Source of the DNA: Hyphococcus sp.
GTDB taxonomy: Bacteria > Pseudomonadota > Alphaproteobacteria > Caulobacterales > Parvularculaceae
Direction of reading: 5' to 3'
Assembly: GCA_021776315.1 (NCBI GenBank)
Contig: JAJFGD010000235.1
Span: 1 to 34,329 of the forward strand
DNA length: 34,329 bases
Part shown: piece by piece, positions 19,452-29,208 of the stretch
Position numbering within the stretch: position 1 is the first letter of the stretch
Layout: each line of letters starts with the position of its first letter
Notes under the pieces: generated by a model
Seen by the model: only the letters and a program-made list of their open reading frames with translations
What the model was told of the DNA's origin: nothing
Databases searched by the model: none
Program-made: the position numbers and the translations under genes

Positions 19452-20244
19452 TACGAACCAACATTTCTCTGCCATCGCCAAGAAGAAAATTACGCATCTC
19501 ACATCTAACCCTATTGGGTTTTTTATCGCAGCCATGATGGCCGGCGCTTATGTTGGCGTCGGGATTATTCTTATTTTGAGTGTAGGTGAACATGCCGACC
19601 CCTCCGTCAGGACATTGGTGATGGGGGCAAGCTTTGGTATTGCTTTGACGCTTGTTATGTTTGCGGGCTCAGAGCTTTTTACTGGTTACACCATGTATAT
19701 GACCCAAGGTGTGTTGGGAAAAACCGTCACTCCGAGCCAAGCCGTGATGTCTTGGACCGTTGTTTGGGTCGGCAACCTTGTTGGGTGTCTCTTATTGGCC
19801 AGTATTGCGGTCGTCGGTGACATCAACATTGTTGGGGCTCATGGTGAACTTTTATTCAAACTGGCTGAAAAAAAAATGCATCTCGAGCCGCATCAAATGG
19901 TGGCGCGAGCAATGCTTTGTAATTGGTTGGTCTGTCTATCGATATGGACATCCGCACGAACCGACAATGATGTCGCAAAGATCATGCTTATCTTTTGGTG
20001 CCTGTTTGCGTTCATTGCGAGTGGGTTTGAGCATTCGGTTGCCAATATGACTGTATTCTCCTTGGCACTATTGGCCGATCATGGTGAGGCTATCAATATG
20101 GCTGGAGCGGCCAAAAGTCTTTTCTGGGTAACCCTGGGTAATACGCTCAGCGGGGTTTTCTTCCTGGCGGGCGGGTATTGGGCTGTTGGAAAAAAAACCG
20201 CCAGACACACCGGGAAGGCAGCCGTTATCGAACAAAGCGCCTAA
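19438..20244 (+). CDS. nirC: Formate/nitrite transporter (FNT) family, NirC-like
   Basis: NPIGFFIAAMMAGAYVGVGIIL, AGSELFTGYTMYMTQGVLGKTV, ARAMLCNWLVCLSIWTSART, SGFEHSVANM. Confidence 0.9.
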   Translation: MDIPNTNQHFSAIAKKKITHLTSNPIGFFIAAMMAGAYVGVGIILILSVGEHADPSVRTLVMGASFGIALTLVMFAGSELFTGYTMYMTQGVLGKTVTPSQAVMSWTVVWVGNLVGCLLLASIAVVGDINIVGAHGELLFKLAEKKMHLEPHQMVARAMLCNWLVCLSIWTSARTDNDVAKIMLIFWCLFAFIASGFEHSVANMTVFSLALLADHGEAINMAGAAKSLFWVTLGNTLSGVFFLAGGYWAVGKKTARHTGKAAVIEQSA

Positions 20245-20318
20245 CGATTGATGCATTCTGTTTTTGACACCAATTTTAACCACAAACTCTCCCCCAGGGT
20301 GGTATTGGTGTCAAAAGC

Positions 20319-20356
20319 GCCCCCTTGTTGCGCGTCGTGGTCGGCAACAAGGGGGC
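20319..20356. terminator. Probable terminator hairpin, mainly for minus-strand ompW
   Basis: GCCCCCTTGTTGC / GCAACAAGGGGGC 13-bp perfect stem; followed by CTTTT on the minus strand. Confidence 0.65.
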
Positions 20357-20421
20357 AATTCATTTGGACGATTTGTATTCTGAATCGAATTCAATCGCGA
20401 CGAAGCGACGCGACGTATGAA

Positions 20422-21072
20422 TTAAAAGCGGTAGCCGAAACCAACGCCAGCAACGAAGGGGTCAAGATCCACATCGACGGTATTGAGCGTACCGCCAGAA
20501 TTCAACGTTGCCGTCGTGTCGATTTGGATATATTTGACATCGGCGTTGAAAAACCAACGATCGGTGAGCTGAAAATCAGCGCCAATTTGGAAAGCAACAC
20601 CGACAGAATCATCAAGATCGACAGTCGTTGGTCCGACAGCATTCACCAATGAGGTTGATGCATCTTCATTGTAAAAGATCGTGTAGTTGACGCCGACCCC
20701 AGCATAGGGACGTATCTTTCCATTTGGGTTGAAGTGGTACTGGAATGTAAGTGTCGGTGGCAGGGCCATGATGTCTGCGATTTCGCCAAGACCTGCCAAA
20801 TTGCCCTCTCCAATGATATCATGGGGGCTTGTCGCGAGAATGAGCTCAGCGCCGATATTGTCACTTATAAAGTAGGTGAAATCGAGTTCTGGGACGATGG
20901 CATTCTCTACGCCCACTGATCCGCCAGGGAATCCTGGGAGTACGTCGGTCGCATTTTCCGTTGGCGCCACGATGATACCACGTAGGCGGACCAACCAATC
21001 GCCTTGCGCTGCGGCGGCAGATTGAATGAAACACGGTAAAACCAAAGCGGCTGTGAGTAGCTTTCGCATCAT
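20422..21072 (-). CDS. ompW: OmpW family outer membrane protein
   Basis: Signal peptide, QGDWLVRLRGIIVAPTENA, TYFISDNIGAELILATSPHDI, LPPTLTFQYHFNPNGKIRPYAGVGVNYTIFYNED, DPFVAGVGFGYRF. Confidence 0.95.
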   Translation of the reverse strand: MMRKLLTAALVLPCFIQSAAAAQGDWLVRLRGIIVAPTENATDVLPGFPGGSVGVENAIVPELDFTYFISDNIGAELILATSPHDIIGEGNLAGLGEIADIMALPPTLTFQYHFNPNGKIRPYAGVGVNYTIFYNEDASTSLVNAVGPTTVDLDDSVGVAFQIGADFQLTDRWFFNADVKYIQIDTTATLNSGGTLNTVDVDLDPFVAGVGFGYRF

Positions 21073-21132
21073 TTTCTTCCTCTACGGATGACTATCAACA
21101 AATGTGATATGGGAACCCGTCGAAAAGAAAAC

Positions 21133-21146
21133 TTGATCCAGATCAT
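21133..21146. promoter_or_regulatory. FNR-like box between ompW and hemN
   Basis: TTGAT-CCAG-ATCAT (9/10 to TTGAT-N4-ATCAA). Confidence 0.7.
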
Positions 21147-21204
21147 GCGGTGTCTAGAAAGCGCTTTTTTTGCAATAAAAAACGTACCAATCCAATCTTG
21201 GAAT

Positions 21205-21218
21205 TTGATCTAGGTCAG
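21205..21218. promoter_or_regulatory. Second FNR-like box upstream of the hemN start
   Basis: TTGAT-CTAG-GTCAG (8/10 to consensus), about 34 nt before ATG 21252. Confidence 0.5.
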
Positions 21219-21251
21219 AAACAGAAGCGTCACCGTTCTTATCGTGCCCCT

Positions 21252-22592
21252 ATGAAGGAAATCTGGCGAAAATATCTGGGCGAACGCATGCCTCGATATA
21301 CGAGTTACCCGTCGGCACTGCACTTTGATAGATCAGTGACGGCAGCCGACTATGCAGAAAAGATTGACGAGATTGGTCTTTATGAGCCGATATCACTTTA
21401 TGTTCATGTTCCATTTTGCCGCCAGCTTTGTTGGTATTGTGGCTGCAATATGCAGGTTGAAAACTACTATTCGCGCGCCCGTGGGTATGTCGACACAATA
21501 ATTCGGGAAATTGAGATTACTGGCCGCAAGCTAAATGGCCGCGGGCAGCCGACGAGCGTGCATTTTGGGGGCGGCACCCCGAACTATCTTTTAGGTGACG
21601 ATTTGGGCGAAATTGTCGGGGCGATTGAAGGTGCGATCGGACTAACTGACAGTGTCGATTTGGCGATAGAATTAGACCCTAGGATTTTACGCGATGATGA
21701 TGTGCATCATCTAACGTCAATTGGGTTCAATCGTTTTAGTCTCGGTGTTCAAGACTTTGATCCTACTGTGCAATCGGCCATCAACCGACTACAGAGTTTT
21801 GAATTGATTGAAGCCTGCGTTAGCGATATTCGCGCAGCGGGCGTTGACGATCTCTCATTCGATATTCTCTATGGTTTACCGCACCAGTCCGAGCAAAGTT
21901 TTGACGACACCATTGATAAGGCTATCTCATTGGCCCCAGATCGCATTTCGGTTTTTGGTTATGCGCATTTGCCAGATTCATTACCGCGGCAAAGGTTAAT
22001 CGACGAAGCGACTTTGCCCGGTACTCAATTGCGGGGCGTGCTCTCTGAACTGGCGGATCAAAAGCTGGTTGATGCTGGGTATCACCGAATTGGGTTTGAT
22101 CACTATGCCAAGCCCGACAACCCGCTCGCAAAAGCGGCCATAGAGCATCGATTAAAACGAAACTTTCAAGGGTTTACGGATGCTGCTGCATCCGCCCTGA
22201 TCGGATTTGGTCCGTCCGCCATCAGCTTTGTCGATGGCTTTTATGCGCAAAACGAAAAGGGTTTTGTTGACTATCGGCAGCGGGTCGAACATGGGGAACT
22301 TCCCATTGCGCGGGGGCTACAGCGCACGAAACGAGAATCAGTGATCGCGGCGGCAATTAGCGAATTGCTCTGTAATATGAAAACAAATATCAGCGCTGTT
22401 TTGCGCAGTGCTGCGCCGGGGGATGCGATCCGCATGTGCTCTTCCTTGGAACGGCTAGAAGCGGATGGAATCATTCAGTGGAACGGCGACGCGATTTCAA
22501 TCGCGGATGAGGCCTATGCCCTAGCGCGCGTCGTCGCCGCTGCAATTGATCCTTATTCACAACCCCAGATAGAGCACGCGACGGCTGTATAA
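21252..22592 (+). CDS. hemN: Oxygen-independent coproporphyrinogen III oxidase/dehydrogenase (radical SAM)
   Basis: YVHVPFCRQLCWYCGCNMQ (CxxxCxxC), VHFGGGTPNYL, LDPRILRDDDVHHLTSIGFNRFSLGVQDFDPTVQSAINR; MKEIWRKYLGERMPRYTSYPSA start at 21252. Confidence 0.96.
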   Translation: MKEIWRKYLGERMPRYTSYPSALHFDRSVTAADYAEKIDEIGLYEPISLYVHVPFCRQLCWYCGCNMQVENYYSRARGYVDTIIREIEITGRKLNGRGQPTSVHFGGGTPNYLLGDDLGEIVGAIEGAIGLTDSVDLAIELDPRILRDDDVHHLTSIGFNRFSLGVQDFDPTVQSAINRLQSFELIEACVSDIRAAGVDDLSFDILYGLPHQSEQSFDDTIDKAISLAPDRISVFGYAHLPDSLPRQRLIDEATLPGTQLRGVLSELADQKLVDAGYHRIGFDHYAKPDNPLAKAAIEHRLKRNFQGFTDAAASALIGFGPSAISFVDGFYAQNEKGFVDYRQRVEHGELPIARGLQRTKRESVIAAAISELLCNMKTNISAVLRSAAPGDAIRMCSSLERLEADGIIQWNGDAISIADEAYALARVVAAAIDPYSQPQIEHATAV

Positions 22593-22670
22593 ACTCAGTG
22601 CAGACTGACTGGATTGTCAGTATAAGCCGGTCTAATATATTGACCACCGGAAAACGATTCACGAGAAAAA

Positions 22671-23378
22671 ATGTCCTCGCTAACGCTCCCTGAAAATGAC
22701 TGCGTCGCGCCGAACCCGTTGTCGTCCTGCGATCTTTGCAGCGTACGGGAGAATTCTATCTGCGCAGATTTGGGTCCCAGAGAACTGGCGCAGGTTGAAA
22801 AGACAATGGCGCGGCGATCTGTGGTCAAAGGGCGCGCGCTCATGGAAGAGGGCGAGGCAAATGACAGCCTCTATATTCTCGTTCAGGGCAGTTTTCGGTT
22901 GCTCAAGCACCTCGAAGACGGACGGCGGCAGATCACTGGATTTCTATTTCCCGGTGATTTTGTGGGTGTGCGTCCTACCGATGCCAGCGCCTATACGGCT
23001 GAGGCCCTCGAAGACAGCCGCGTTTGCCATTTTCCACATAAGTTTTTCGATGCCATTGCATCGGATTGCCCTGGCGTCAAAGACCGGTTGATTGCGCGTG
23101 GACAAACGGAATACCACAAGGCACAGGATCATATTGTGTTGTTGGGTAAGAAGACTGCTGAAGAGCGGGTCGAGAGTTTTTTACTGCTAGTCGCCAGGTC
23201 GATCGGTGATATTGGGGAGAGTGGGGCAGTGAAAACCCCGCTGCCAATGCCACGTCAAGATATTGCGGATTATCTTGGTCTGCGGCTTGAGACGCTAAGT
23301 CGAAGTTTGGCGAGCCTTAAAAAGAAGGGCAACATTGTTGAACTTTCTCGCCATAGCGTTGTGCTGGCAGCGCGATAA
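22671..23378 (+). CDS. fnrL: Crp/Fnr family regulator, Fnr/FnrL type with Fe-S cysteines
   Basis: N-terminal CDLCSVRENSIC (C-x2-C-x7-C) plus internal Cys (SRVCHFPHK); cNMP-like domain; HTH PRQDIADYLGLRLETLSRSLASLKKKG. Confidence 0.92.
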   Translation: MSSLTLPENDCVAPNPLSSCDLCSVRENSICADLGPRELAQVEKTMARRSVVKGRALMEEGEANDSLYILVQGSFRLLKHLEDGRRQITGFLFPGDFVGVRPTDASAYTAEALEDSRVCHFPHKFFDAIASDCPGVKDRLIARGQTEYHKAQDHIVLLGKKTAEERVESFLLLVARSIGDIGESGAVKTPLPMPRQDIADYLGLRLETLSRSLASLKKKGNIVELSRHSVVLAAR

Positions 23379-23383
23379 CTATT

Positions 23384-23647
23384 TCATTTGGCGGTGTTCG
23401 TAGTCGATGCTTTCTGCCGAGGGCAGACACACGGGCCGTGACAAGCAAATTGTTGTTTTTCGGGGTTTGGGCTTTCTGGCGTACCAAAGCGGACCATGAT
23501 GAAGTCGTCACCATTGCTAGTACAAATAGGCATCCGGATGATATTGCCACCGCTGGTATTGCTGGTATGCGGGATCAATATCGCTGTGAGTGCGAGTGCG
23601 GCTGCCGAGCATGTGAATTTCGTTATTGTGGCGTAATGGGTGAGCAT
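23384..23647 (-). CDS. Small Cys-rich predicted secreted/membrane protein
   Basis: 87 aa, N-terminal hydrophobic stretch, IRMPICTSNGDDF and ACHGPCVCPRQK; fills the gap between fnrL and ccoN2. Confidence 0.5.
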   Translation of the reverse strand: MLTHYATITKFTCSAAALALTAILIPHTSNTSGGNIIRMPICTSNGDDFIMVRFGTPESPNPEKQQFACHGPCVCPRQKASTTNTAK

Positions 23648-23703
23648 AGGGTGCTTTTTTCGCGCTGCGACATATCGACAATAACGTCGCTTTTCGGCGC
23701 GTC

Positions 23704-23717
23704 TTGATTTAGGTCAA
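23704..23717. promoter_or_regulatory. FNR box upstream of ccoN operon 2
   Basis: TTGAT-TTAG-GTCAA inside the larger dyad GTCTTGATTTAGGTCAAGAC (23701-23720), about 60 bp before the ccoN start. Confidence 0.85.
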
Positions 23718-23774
23718 GACTAGGCTCAAGACCTAATGCAAAAGCAAAGAAAAACATGGGATCAGGACTGATTT

Positions 23775-25433
23775 ATGTCTGGAACACAAATGCAATCGCA
23801 AGCTAGCACTGACTTGGGTGGTGACCGCATGTTTGTTTGGGGCATGCTCATCATTCTCGCATTCTGGTCACTCTTCACGGTCGCGCGTTCTGCGGATCCT
23901 TTGATGGGGGCTCATGCGGCGCTTTTCCTCGGTGCATCGGTCATCGGGATATTTGCGATGATTGCTCATCGAACCTCTGGTTATGTGGCTGAAAGCGACT
24001 CATACGAAATGGGCGTCGTCAAAGCCGGTGTATTTGCTTCCGTATTCTGGGGGATCGCCGGATTTTTAGTCGGTGTGATTATCGCCGGACAATTGGCCTT
24101 TCCAAATCTTCTCTATTTTCCAGAATTGCCTTGGACGAGTTTTGGGCGGTTGAGACCTCTACACACCTCTGCAGTGATTTTTGCGTTTGGTGGCAATGTG
24201 TTGATCGCGACCTCATTTTACGTGGTACAGCGAACAAGCCGTGCGCGCTTATGGGGCGGTCTGACGCCATGGTTCGTATTCTGGGGCTATAATCTCTTTA
24301 TAGTTATCGCTGCGACTGGATATTTGATGGGGATCACTCAGTCGAAAGAATATGCGGAACCAGAATGGTATGCAGATCTTTGGCTAACAATTGTATGGGT
24401 TGCATATCTTTTCGTCTTTTTAGGAACACTTTTGAAGCGAAAAGAACCGCATATCTATGTCGCAAACTGGTTCTATTTAGCCTTTATCGTCACGATTGCG
24501 ATGTTGCACATTGTAAACAATCTCGCTGTGCCGGTGTCGTTGACCAGTTCGAAAAGTTACAGTCTCTTTGCCGGTGTGCAAGATGCGTTGACGCAATGGT
24601 GGTATGGTCACAATGCTGTTGGGTTCTTCCTGACTGCGGGCTTTCTTGCGATCATGTACTATTTTATTCCCAAGAAGGCGGAACGTCCGGTATATTCATA
24701 CCGTCTTTCCATTGTGCATTTCTGGTCACTAATCTTCATCTATATCTGGGCCGGTCCGCACCACCTTCATTATACGGCGCTGCCTGAATGGGCGCAGACG
24801 TTAGGTATGACTTTCTCAATCATGCTTTGGATGCCGTCATGGGGCGGTATGATTAATGGCTTGATGACCCTTTCGGGCGCGTGGGATAAGCTGCGCACAG
24901 ACCCCGTCTTGCGGATGATGGTGGTCTCCGTTGCGTTCTACGGCATGTCGACCTTTGAAGGGCCGCTCATGTCAATTCGGGCTGTGAATTCGCTATCTCA
25001 CTATACGGACTGGACAATCGGTCACGTTCATTCAGGTGCACTCGGGTGGGTCGGTTATATTTCCTTTGGTGCGCTCTATTGCTTAGTGCCTTGGCTTTGG
25101 AAACGAAAAGAACTTTATTCCCGACAACTTGTTGAGTGGCATTTCTGGATCTCTACGCTCGGCATTTTGCTCTATATTACATCCATGTGGGTGTCGGGAA
25201 TTATGCAAGGCATGATGTGGCGTGCTTATAACGAATTCGGTTTCCTCGAATACTCATTTGTTGAAACTGTCGAAGCCATGAACCCTTATTATATAATTCG
25301 GATGCTTGGCGGCGTTTTGTTTCTGATCGGTGCCTTTATCATGGCCTATAATCTATGGCGGACAGCACGGGGCGATGTCCGAGAAAAAGAATATGTACGC
25401 GACGCTAATATCGCTGCAATTCCGGCGGAGTAA
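23775..25433 (+). CDS. ccoN: cbb3-type cytochrome c oxidase catalytic subunit CcoN, operon 2
   Basis: [71 protein letters not shown]. Confidence 0.97.
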   Translation: MSGTQMQSQASTDLGGDRMFVWGMLIILAFWSLFTVARSADPLMGAHAALFLGASVIGIFAMIAHRTSGYVAESDSYEMGVVKAGVFASVFWGIAGFLVGVIIAGQLAFPNLLYFPELPWTSFGRLRPLHTSAVIFAFGGNVLIATSFYVVQRTSRARLWGGLTPWFVFWGYNLFIVIAATGYLMGITQSKEYAEPEWYADLWLTIVWVAYLFVFLGTLLKRKEPHIYVANWFYLAFIVTIAMLHIVNNLAVPVSLTSSKSYSLFAGVQDALTQWWYGHNAVGFFLTAGFLAIMYYFIPKKAERPVYSYRLSIVHFWSLIFIYIWAGPHHLHYTALPEWAQTLGMTFSIMLWMPSWGGMINGLMTLSGAWDKLRTDPVLRMMVVSVAFYGMSTFEGPLMSIRAVNSLSHYTDWTIGHVHSGALGWVGYISFGALYCLVPWLWKRKELYSRQLVEWHFWISTLGILLYITSMWVSGIMQGMMWRAYNEFGFLEYSFVETVEAMNPYYIIRMLGGVLFLIGAFIMAYNLWRTARGDVREKEYVRDANIAAIPAE

Positions 25434-25442
25434 GGAAACACT

Positions 25443-26171
25443 ATGCTCGACCGTCATGAAATTCTTGAAAAGCGTGGGCTTCTTCTCAGCGTCGCAATTT
25501 TGGTTGTTGTTGCTATTGGTGGCATCGTGGAAATCGCACCGCTTTTTTATCTCGAGTCAACAATCGAGAAAGTAAAGGGCGTACGGCCATATTCACCGCT
25601 AGAGCTTGCAGGCAGAAATATCTACCTTCGCGAAGGCTGCTATACTTGCCATTCCCAAATGGTACGACCGCTTCGCGACGAGGTTGAACGCTACGGACAT
25701 TATTCCCTCGCTGCTGAGAGTATGTATGACCACCCTTTCCAATGGGGATCGAAGCGTACTGGCCCAGATCTCGCGCGCGTAGGCGGGAAATATTCAGATG
25801 CCTGGCATCAACAGCACCTTGTTGATCCAAGAAGTGTCGTACCCGAATCTGTCATGCCGCCATATGCTATGTTGAATGAGCGTGCGCTTGACTATTCGCA
25901 AGTCGAGGCCTGGCTAAAAGCCAACCGGGTCGTCGGCGTGCCTTATACAGATGAGATGATAGAGAACGCGAAAAATGACTTGGAAGCCCAGGTCGACCCA
26001 TTCTCAGAAATCTATGACGATTTTATTGCGCGATACCCGAAAGCCCAGATCCGGGAATTTGATGGCGATCCGCGAAAAATCACAGAGATGGATGCAATGA
26101 TTGCCTATCTCCAGGTGCTGGGCACCATGGTCGATTTCTCGACTTATGAAGCTGAAGAAAATTACCGGTGA
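25443..26171 (+). CDS. ccoO: cbb3-type cytochrome c oxidase subunit CcoO, operon 2
   Basis: [64 protein letters not shown]. Confidence 0.97.
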   Translation: MLDRHEILEKRGLLLSVAILVVVAIGGIVEIAPLFYLESTIEKVKGVRPYSPLELAGRNIYLREGCYTCHSQMVRPLRDEVERYGHYSLAAESMYDHPFQWGSKRTGPDLARVGGKYSDAWHQQHLVDPRSVVPESVMPPYAMLNERALDYSQVEAWLKANRVVGVPYTDEMIENAKNDLEAQVDPFSEIYDDFIARYPKAQIREFDGDPRKITEMDAMIAYLQVLGTMVDFSTYEAEENYR

Positions 26172-26177
26172 TCCGAG

Positions 26178-26342
26178 ATGTATGAAACGCTTTCAAGTTT
26201 TGCTCAGACATGGGGTTTATTGCTGTTCATTCTCGCCTTCGGGTTAGTGCTTATTTATGCGCTTAGTCCCCGAAATCAGGGCAAGTTCGATAAAGCAAAG
26301 CAAATACCACTAAACGACGAGGATGATGCGCATGTCGGATAA
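26178..26342 (+). CDS. ccoQ: cbb3-type cytochrome c oxidase subunit CcoQ, operon 2
   Basis: MYETLSSFAQTWGLLLFILAFGLVLIYALSPRNQGKFDKAKQIPLNDEDDAHVG; not in ORF track. Confidence 0.9.
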   Translation: MYETLSSFAQTWGLLLFILAFGLVLIYALSPRNQGKFDKAKQIPLNDEDDAHVG

Positions 26343-27201
26343 GGAAATTGATCAGCCGACCGGCGTAGAAACTACCGGCCATGAGTGGGACGGAATCAAA
26401 GAACTCAACAACCCATTGCCGCGATGGTGGTTGATCATTCTCTGGATCTCTATCGTGTGGTCGGTTGTGTATTGGATTTTAATGCCTTCATGGCCCGGAA
26501 TTTCAGGTCACTTCGCGGGTATACGGGGACATTCAGACCGAGAAAATGTTGCTATTGCTATCTCTGCATTGGAGACAGAGCGCAGTGCGCAGATGCAACA
26601 GTTGAAGAGCGTCTCGTCCATTAATGATATCGAAAGTGATCCCCAGCTTTTGCAATTTGTGTTGGAGGCCGGAGAATCAATGTTTGGCGACAATTGCGCG
26701 ACATGTCACGGTGCAGGCGGGCAGGGCTTTAAAGGATATCCAGCACTTGTTGACGACGCTTGGTTGTGGGGCGGTACGCTTGATAACATTAGCAAGACCT
26801 TGCACCACGGTATTCGATCGACACATCCTGAATCCCGACTGAGTGTAATGCAGGCTTATGGTGAACTCGGCGTGTTTAATGGGGACCAGATCAATGATAT
26901 GGTCGAGTATGTGGTCAATTTGTCAGGGCGCGATGCAAACGCGGATGCGGTGGCCCGTGCGACACCACTATACCAACAACAATGCGTCAGTTGTCACGGT
27001 GTCGACGGGACCGGAGATCAGACTCAAGGTGCACCTAATTTGACTGATGCAATCTGGTTATATGGCGGTGAGCGTAGCGAGATTTATGAGACGATTAAAA
27101 ATGGTCGCGAAGGCGTCATGCCGCATTGGACTGATCGCTTGACTGATGAACAAATAACCGCGCTTGCTGTTTATGTTCATTCACTTGGTGGTGGCGAGTA
27201 A
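26332..27201 (+). CDS. ccoP: cbb3-type cytochrome c oxidase subunit CcoP (diheme), operon 2
   Basis: EIDQPTGVETTGHEWDGIKELNNPLPRWW and CATCH, CVSCH heme motifs; start MSDKEID at 26332. Confidence 0.96.
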   Translation: MSDKEIDQPTGVETTGHEWDGIKELNNPLPRWWLIILWISIVWSVVYWILMPSWPGISGHFAGIRGHSDRENVAIAISALETERSAQMQQLKSVSSINDIESDPQLLQFVLEAGESMFGDNCATCHGAGGQGFKGYPALVDDAWLWGGTLDNISKTLHHGIRSTHPESRLSVMQAYGELGVFNGDQINDMVEYVVNLSGRDANADAVARATPLYQQQCVSCHGVDGTGDQTQGAPNLTDAIWLYGGERSEIYETIKNGREGVMPHWTDRLTDEQITALAVYVHSLGGGE

Positions 27202-27217
27202 GGGGTAATGTTCGTTT

Positions 27218-28723
27218 GTGACCGAACTCAAAATCAACCGGGTGCAAGGCGCTAACGGCAATCAGGCAGCCGAAGGCGTTGCTGTTCTTGACGCGGCGGC
27301 GGTCAATAGCGCAGCGGCGCGCGAGCTCTATAAAAAACGCGAACCAATTTACCCAAAACTCGTTCATGGGAAATTTCGTGCCCTGAAATGGTTTCTGCTT
27401 TTCGCAACATTGGGCGTTTACTATCTATTGCCGTGGGTCCGGTGGCCGCGCGGTATCGGCGAACCTGACCAAGCCGTACTAATCGATTTTGCTGGCGGGC
27501 GGTTTTATTTTTTCTTTATCGAGATTTGGCCCAGTGAACTCTACTACGTTACTGGCCTGCTCATCCTCGGGGCGGTCGGCTTATTTCTCGCGACCGCGTT
27601 ATTCGGCCGTGTTTGGTGTGGTTATGCATGTCCACAAACGGTGTGGACCGATCTTTATATTGCCGTGGAGCGATTGATCGAAGGGGATCGCAATAAGCGT
27701 ATGCGGCTTGCGCAAGCGCCTTGGACTTTTGAGAAAATCCGCAAAAAATCAATGAAACATACCATCTGGCTTCTAATTGCTGCGGCGACTGGCGGCGCTT
27801 GGGTGTTTTATTTTCATGATGCGCCGACAATCTTCCCTAAACTTTTTACCGGTGAGGCACCAGGTTCAGCTTATCTGTTTATGGGTCTGCTAACATTTAT
27901 GACCTACGCCCTCGCCGGGACCATGCGAGAGCAGGTTTGCACCTATATGTGCCCATGGCCACGTATTCAGGCTGCGCTGACTGATGACGAAACACTTCAG
28001 GTCACATACAAAAAAGATCGCGGTGAAAAGCGCGGTCCCCACAAAAAGGGGGAAACGTGGAGCGGCCGCGGCGATTGTATTGATTGCAAAGCCTGCGTAG
28101 CTGCCTGTCCTATGGGGATTGATATTCGTGATGGTGCCCAACTTGAATGTATCAATTGTGCACTTTGTATTGATGCCTGCGACGACATAATGGGGCGTAT
28201 TGATCGACCAAAAGGTCTGATCGCTTATGATACTGACGAAAACATGTTCCGCCGTTCTCAAAGCAAGCCGCCAAAAATACGGTTGTTGCGATCAAGAACA
28301 ATTTTTTATGGCACCGTGTTTGTGATTGTTTCGGCCATCATGTTCATGGCTTTAACCTCACGGGCCACACTGGACGTGAATGTGTTGCGTGATCGAACAC
28401 CCCCATTTGTTCAATTGTCGGATGGGTCAGTTCGTAACGCTTACACGGTCAAAATTGTGAACAAAGCAAATGTGGAACGAGAGTTTTTTGTAAAACTCAC
28501 TGGCATTGATACAATTACGATGGGGGCAATTGGCGAAGAAGTGACAGATAACCAAATGCGGGTTAGCGTTCTCGGCGATGATGTGCGATCCATTCGCGTT
28601 TTTGCCACCTTACCGCCAGGCATAGATCGGCCTGCCTCCATGCCGCTGTCGTTTATTATTCGCGAGAGCGTAAGCGATGAAGAGAAAACAAATCCAACCG
28701 TATTCCTGACGGAGAGACGCTAA
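27218..28723 (+). CDS. ccoG: Cytochrome c oxidase accessory protein CcoG (FixG/RdxA, ferredoxin-like)
   Basis: FGRVWCGYACPQTVWTDLYIAVERLIEGDRNKRM, CIDCKACVAACPMGIDIRDGAQLECINCALCIDACD; GTG start. Confidence 0.96.
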   Translation: MTELKINRVQGANGNQAAEGVAVLDAAAVNSAAARELYKKREPIYPKLVHGKFRALKWFLLFATLGVYYLLPWVRWPRGIGEPDQAVLIDFAGGRFYFFFIEIWPSELYYVTGLLILGAVGLFLATALFGRVWCGYACPQTVWTDLYIAVERLIEGDRNKRMRLAQAPWTFEKIRKKSMKHTIWLLIAAATGGAWVFYFHDAPTIFPKLFTGEAPGSAYLFMGLLTFMTYALAGTMREQVCTYMCPWPRIQAALTDDETLQVTYKKDRGEKRGPHKKGETWSGRGDCIDCKACVAACPMGIDIRDGAQLECINCALCIDACDDIMGRIDRPKGLIAYDTDENMFRRSQSKPPKIRLLRSRTIFYGTVFVIVSAIMFMALTSRATLDVNVLRDRTPPFVQLSDGSVRNAYTVKIVNKANVEREFFVKLTGIDTITMGAIGEEVTDNQMRVSVLGDDVRSIRVFATLPPGIDRPASMPLSFIIRESVSDEEKTNPTVFLTERR

Positions 28724-29208
28724 TGGGAACGGAATTTCGTTTAACAGGTAAGCATGTATTGGCGATGCTGATCGGGTTTTTTCTCGTCATTTTGATCGCC
28801 AACATCTTTTTGATAAATTTTGCCGTGAAGTCCTTCCCGGGGGAGAAGGAAGAAAAATCCTACCTTCAGGGGTTGAATTATAATCAGCGACTGGCTGCCC
28901 GAACAGAGCAGGCCGCTTTAGGCTGGACGACAACAATCGACGAAGCATTATTAGTCGATGACAATATCGAGTTTAAAATTGTCATCAAGGATGCTAACGC
29001 ATTGCCGATTCCAAATCTCGACATTGTCGGTGTGTTTTCCCGTCCGGCCAACGATGCGGATGATCATTCATTCGTTTTTTCAGGTATTGGCAATGGAACT
29101 TATATTGCAACGGTACCGGGATCTCCAGGGCTTTGGGAGTTAGAGGGAACAGCCGTCGATGATCGCGGCAATAGTTTCGTCTTTACGAGCCGAATGGTTT
29201 TGCAATGA
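28723..29208 (+). CDS. ccoH: FixH/CcoH family protein
   Basis: N-terminal TM, VLAMLIGFFLVILIANIFLINFAVKSFPG, YNQRLAARTEQAALGW; between ccoG and ccoS. Confidence 0.9.
   Translation: MGTEFRLTGKHVLAMLIGFFLVILIANIFLINFAVKSFPGEKEEKSYLQGLNYNQRLAARTEQAALGWTTTIDEALLVDDNIEFKIVIKDANALPIPNLDIVGVFSRPANDADDHSFVFSGIGNGTYIATVPGSPGLWELEGTAVDDRGNSFVFTSRMVLQ

Noticed and set aside
22604-22621. Dyad ACTGAC-TGGATT-GTCAGT before fnrL as an FNR/CRP box
   Set aside because: TGA/TCA half-site spacing is 8, not 6 as needed for FNR or CRP; left as an unexplained dyad
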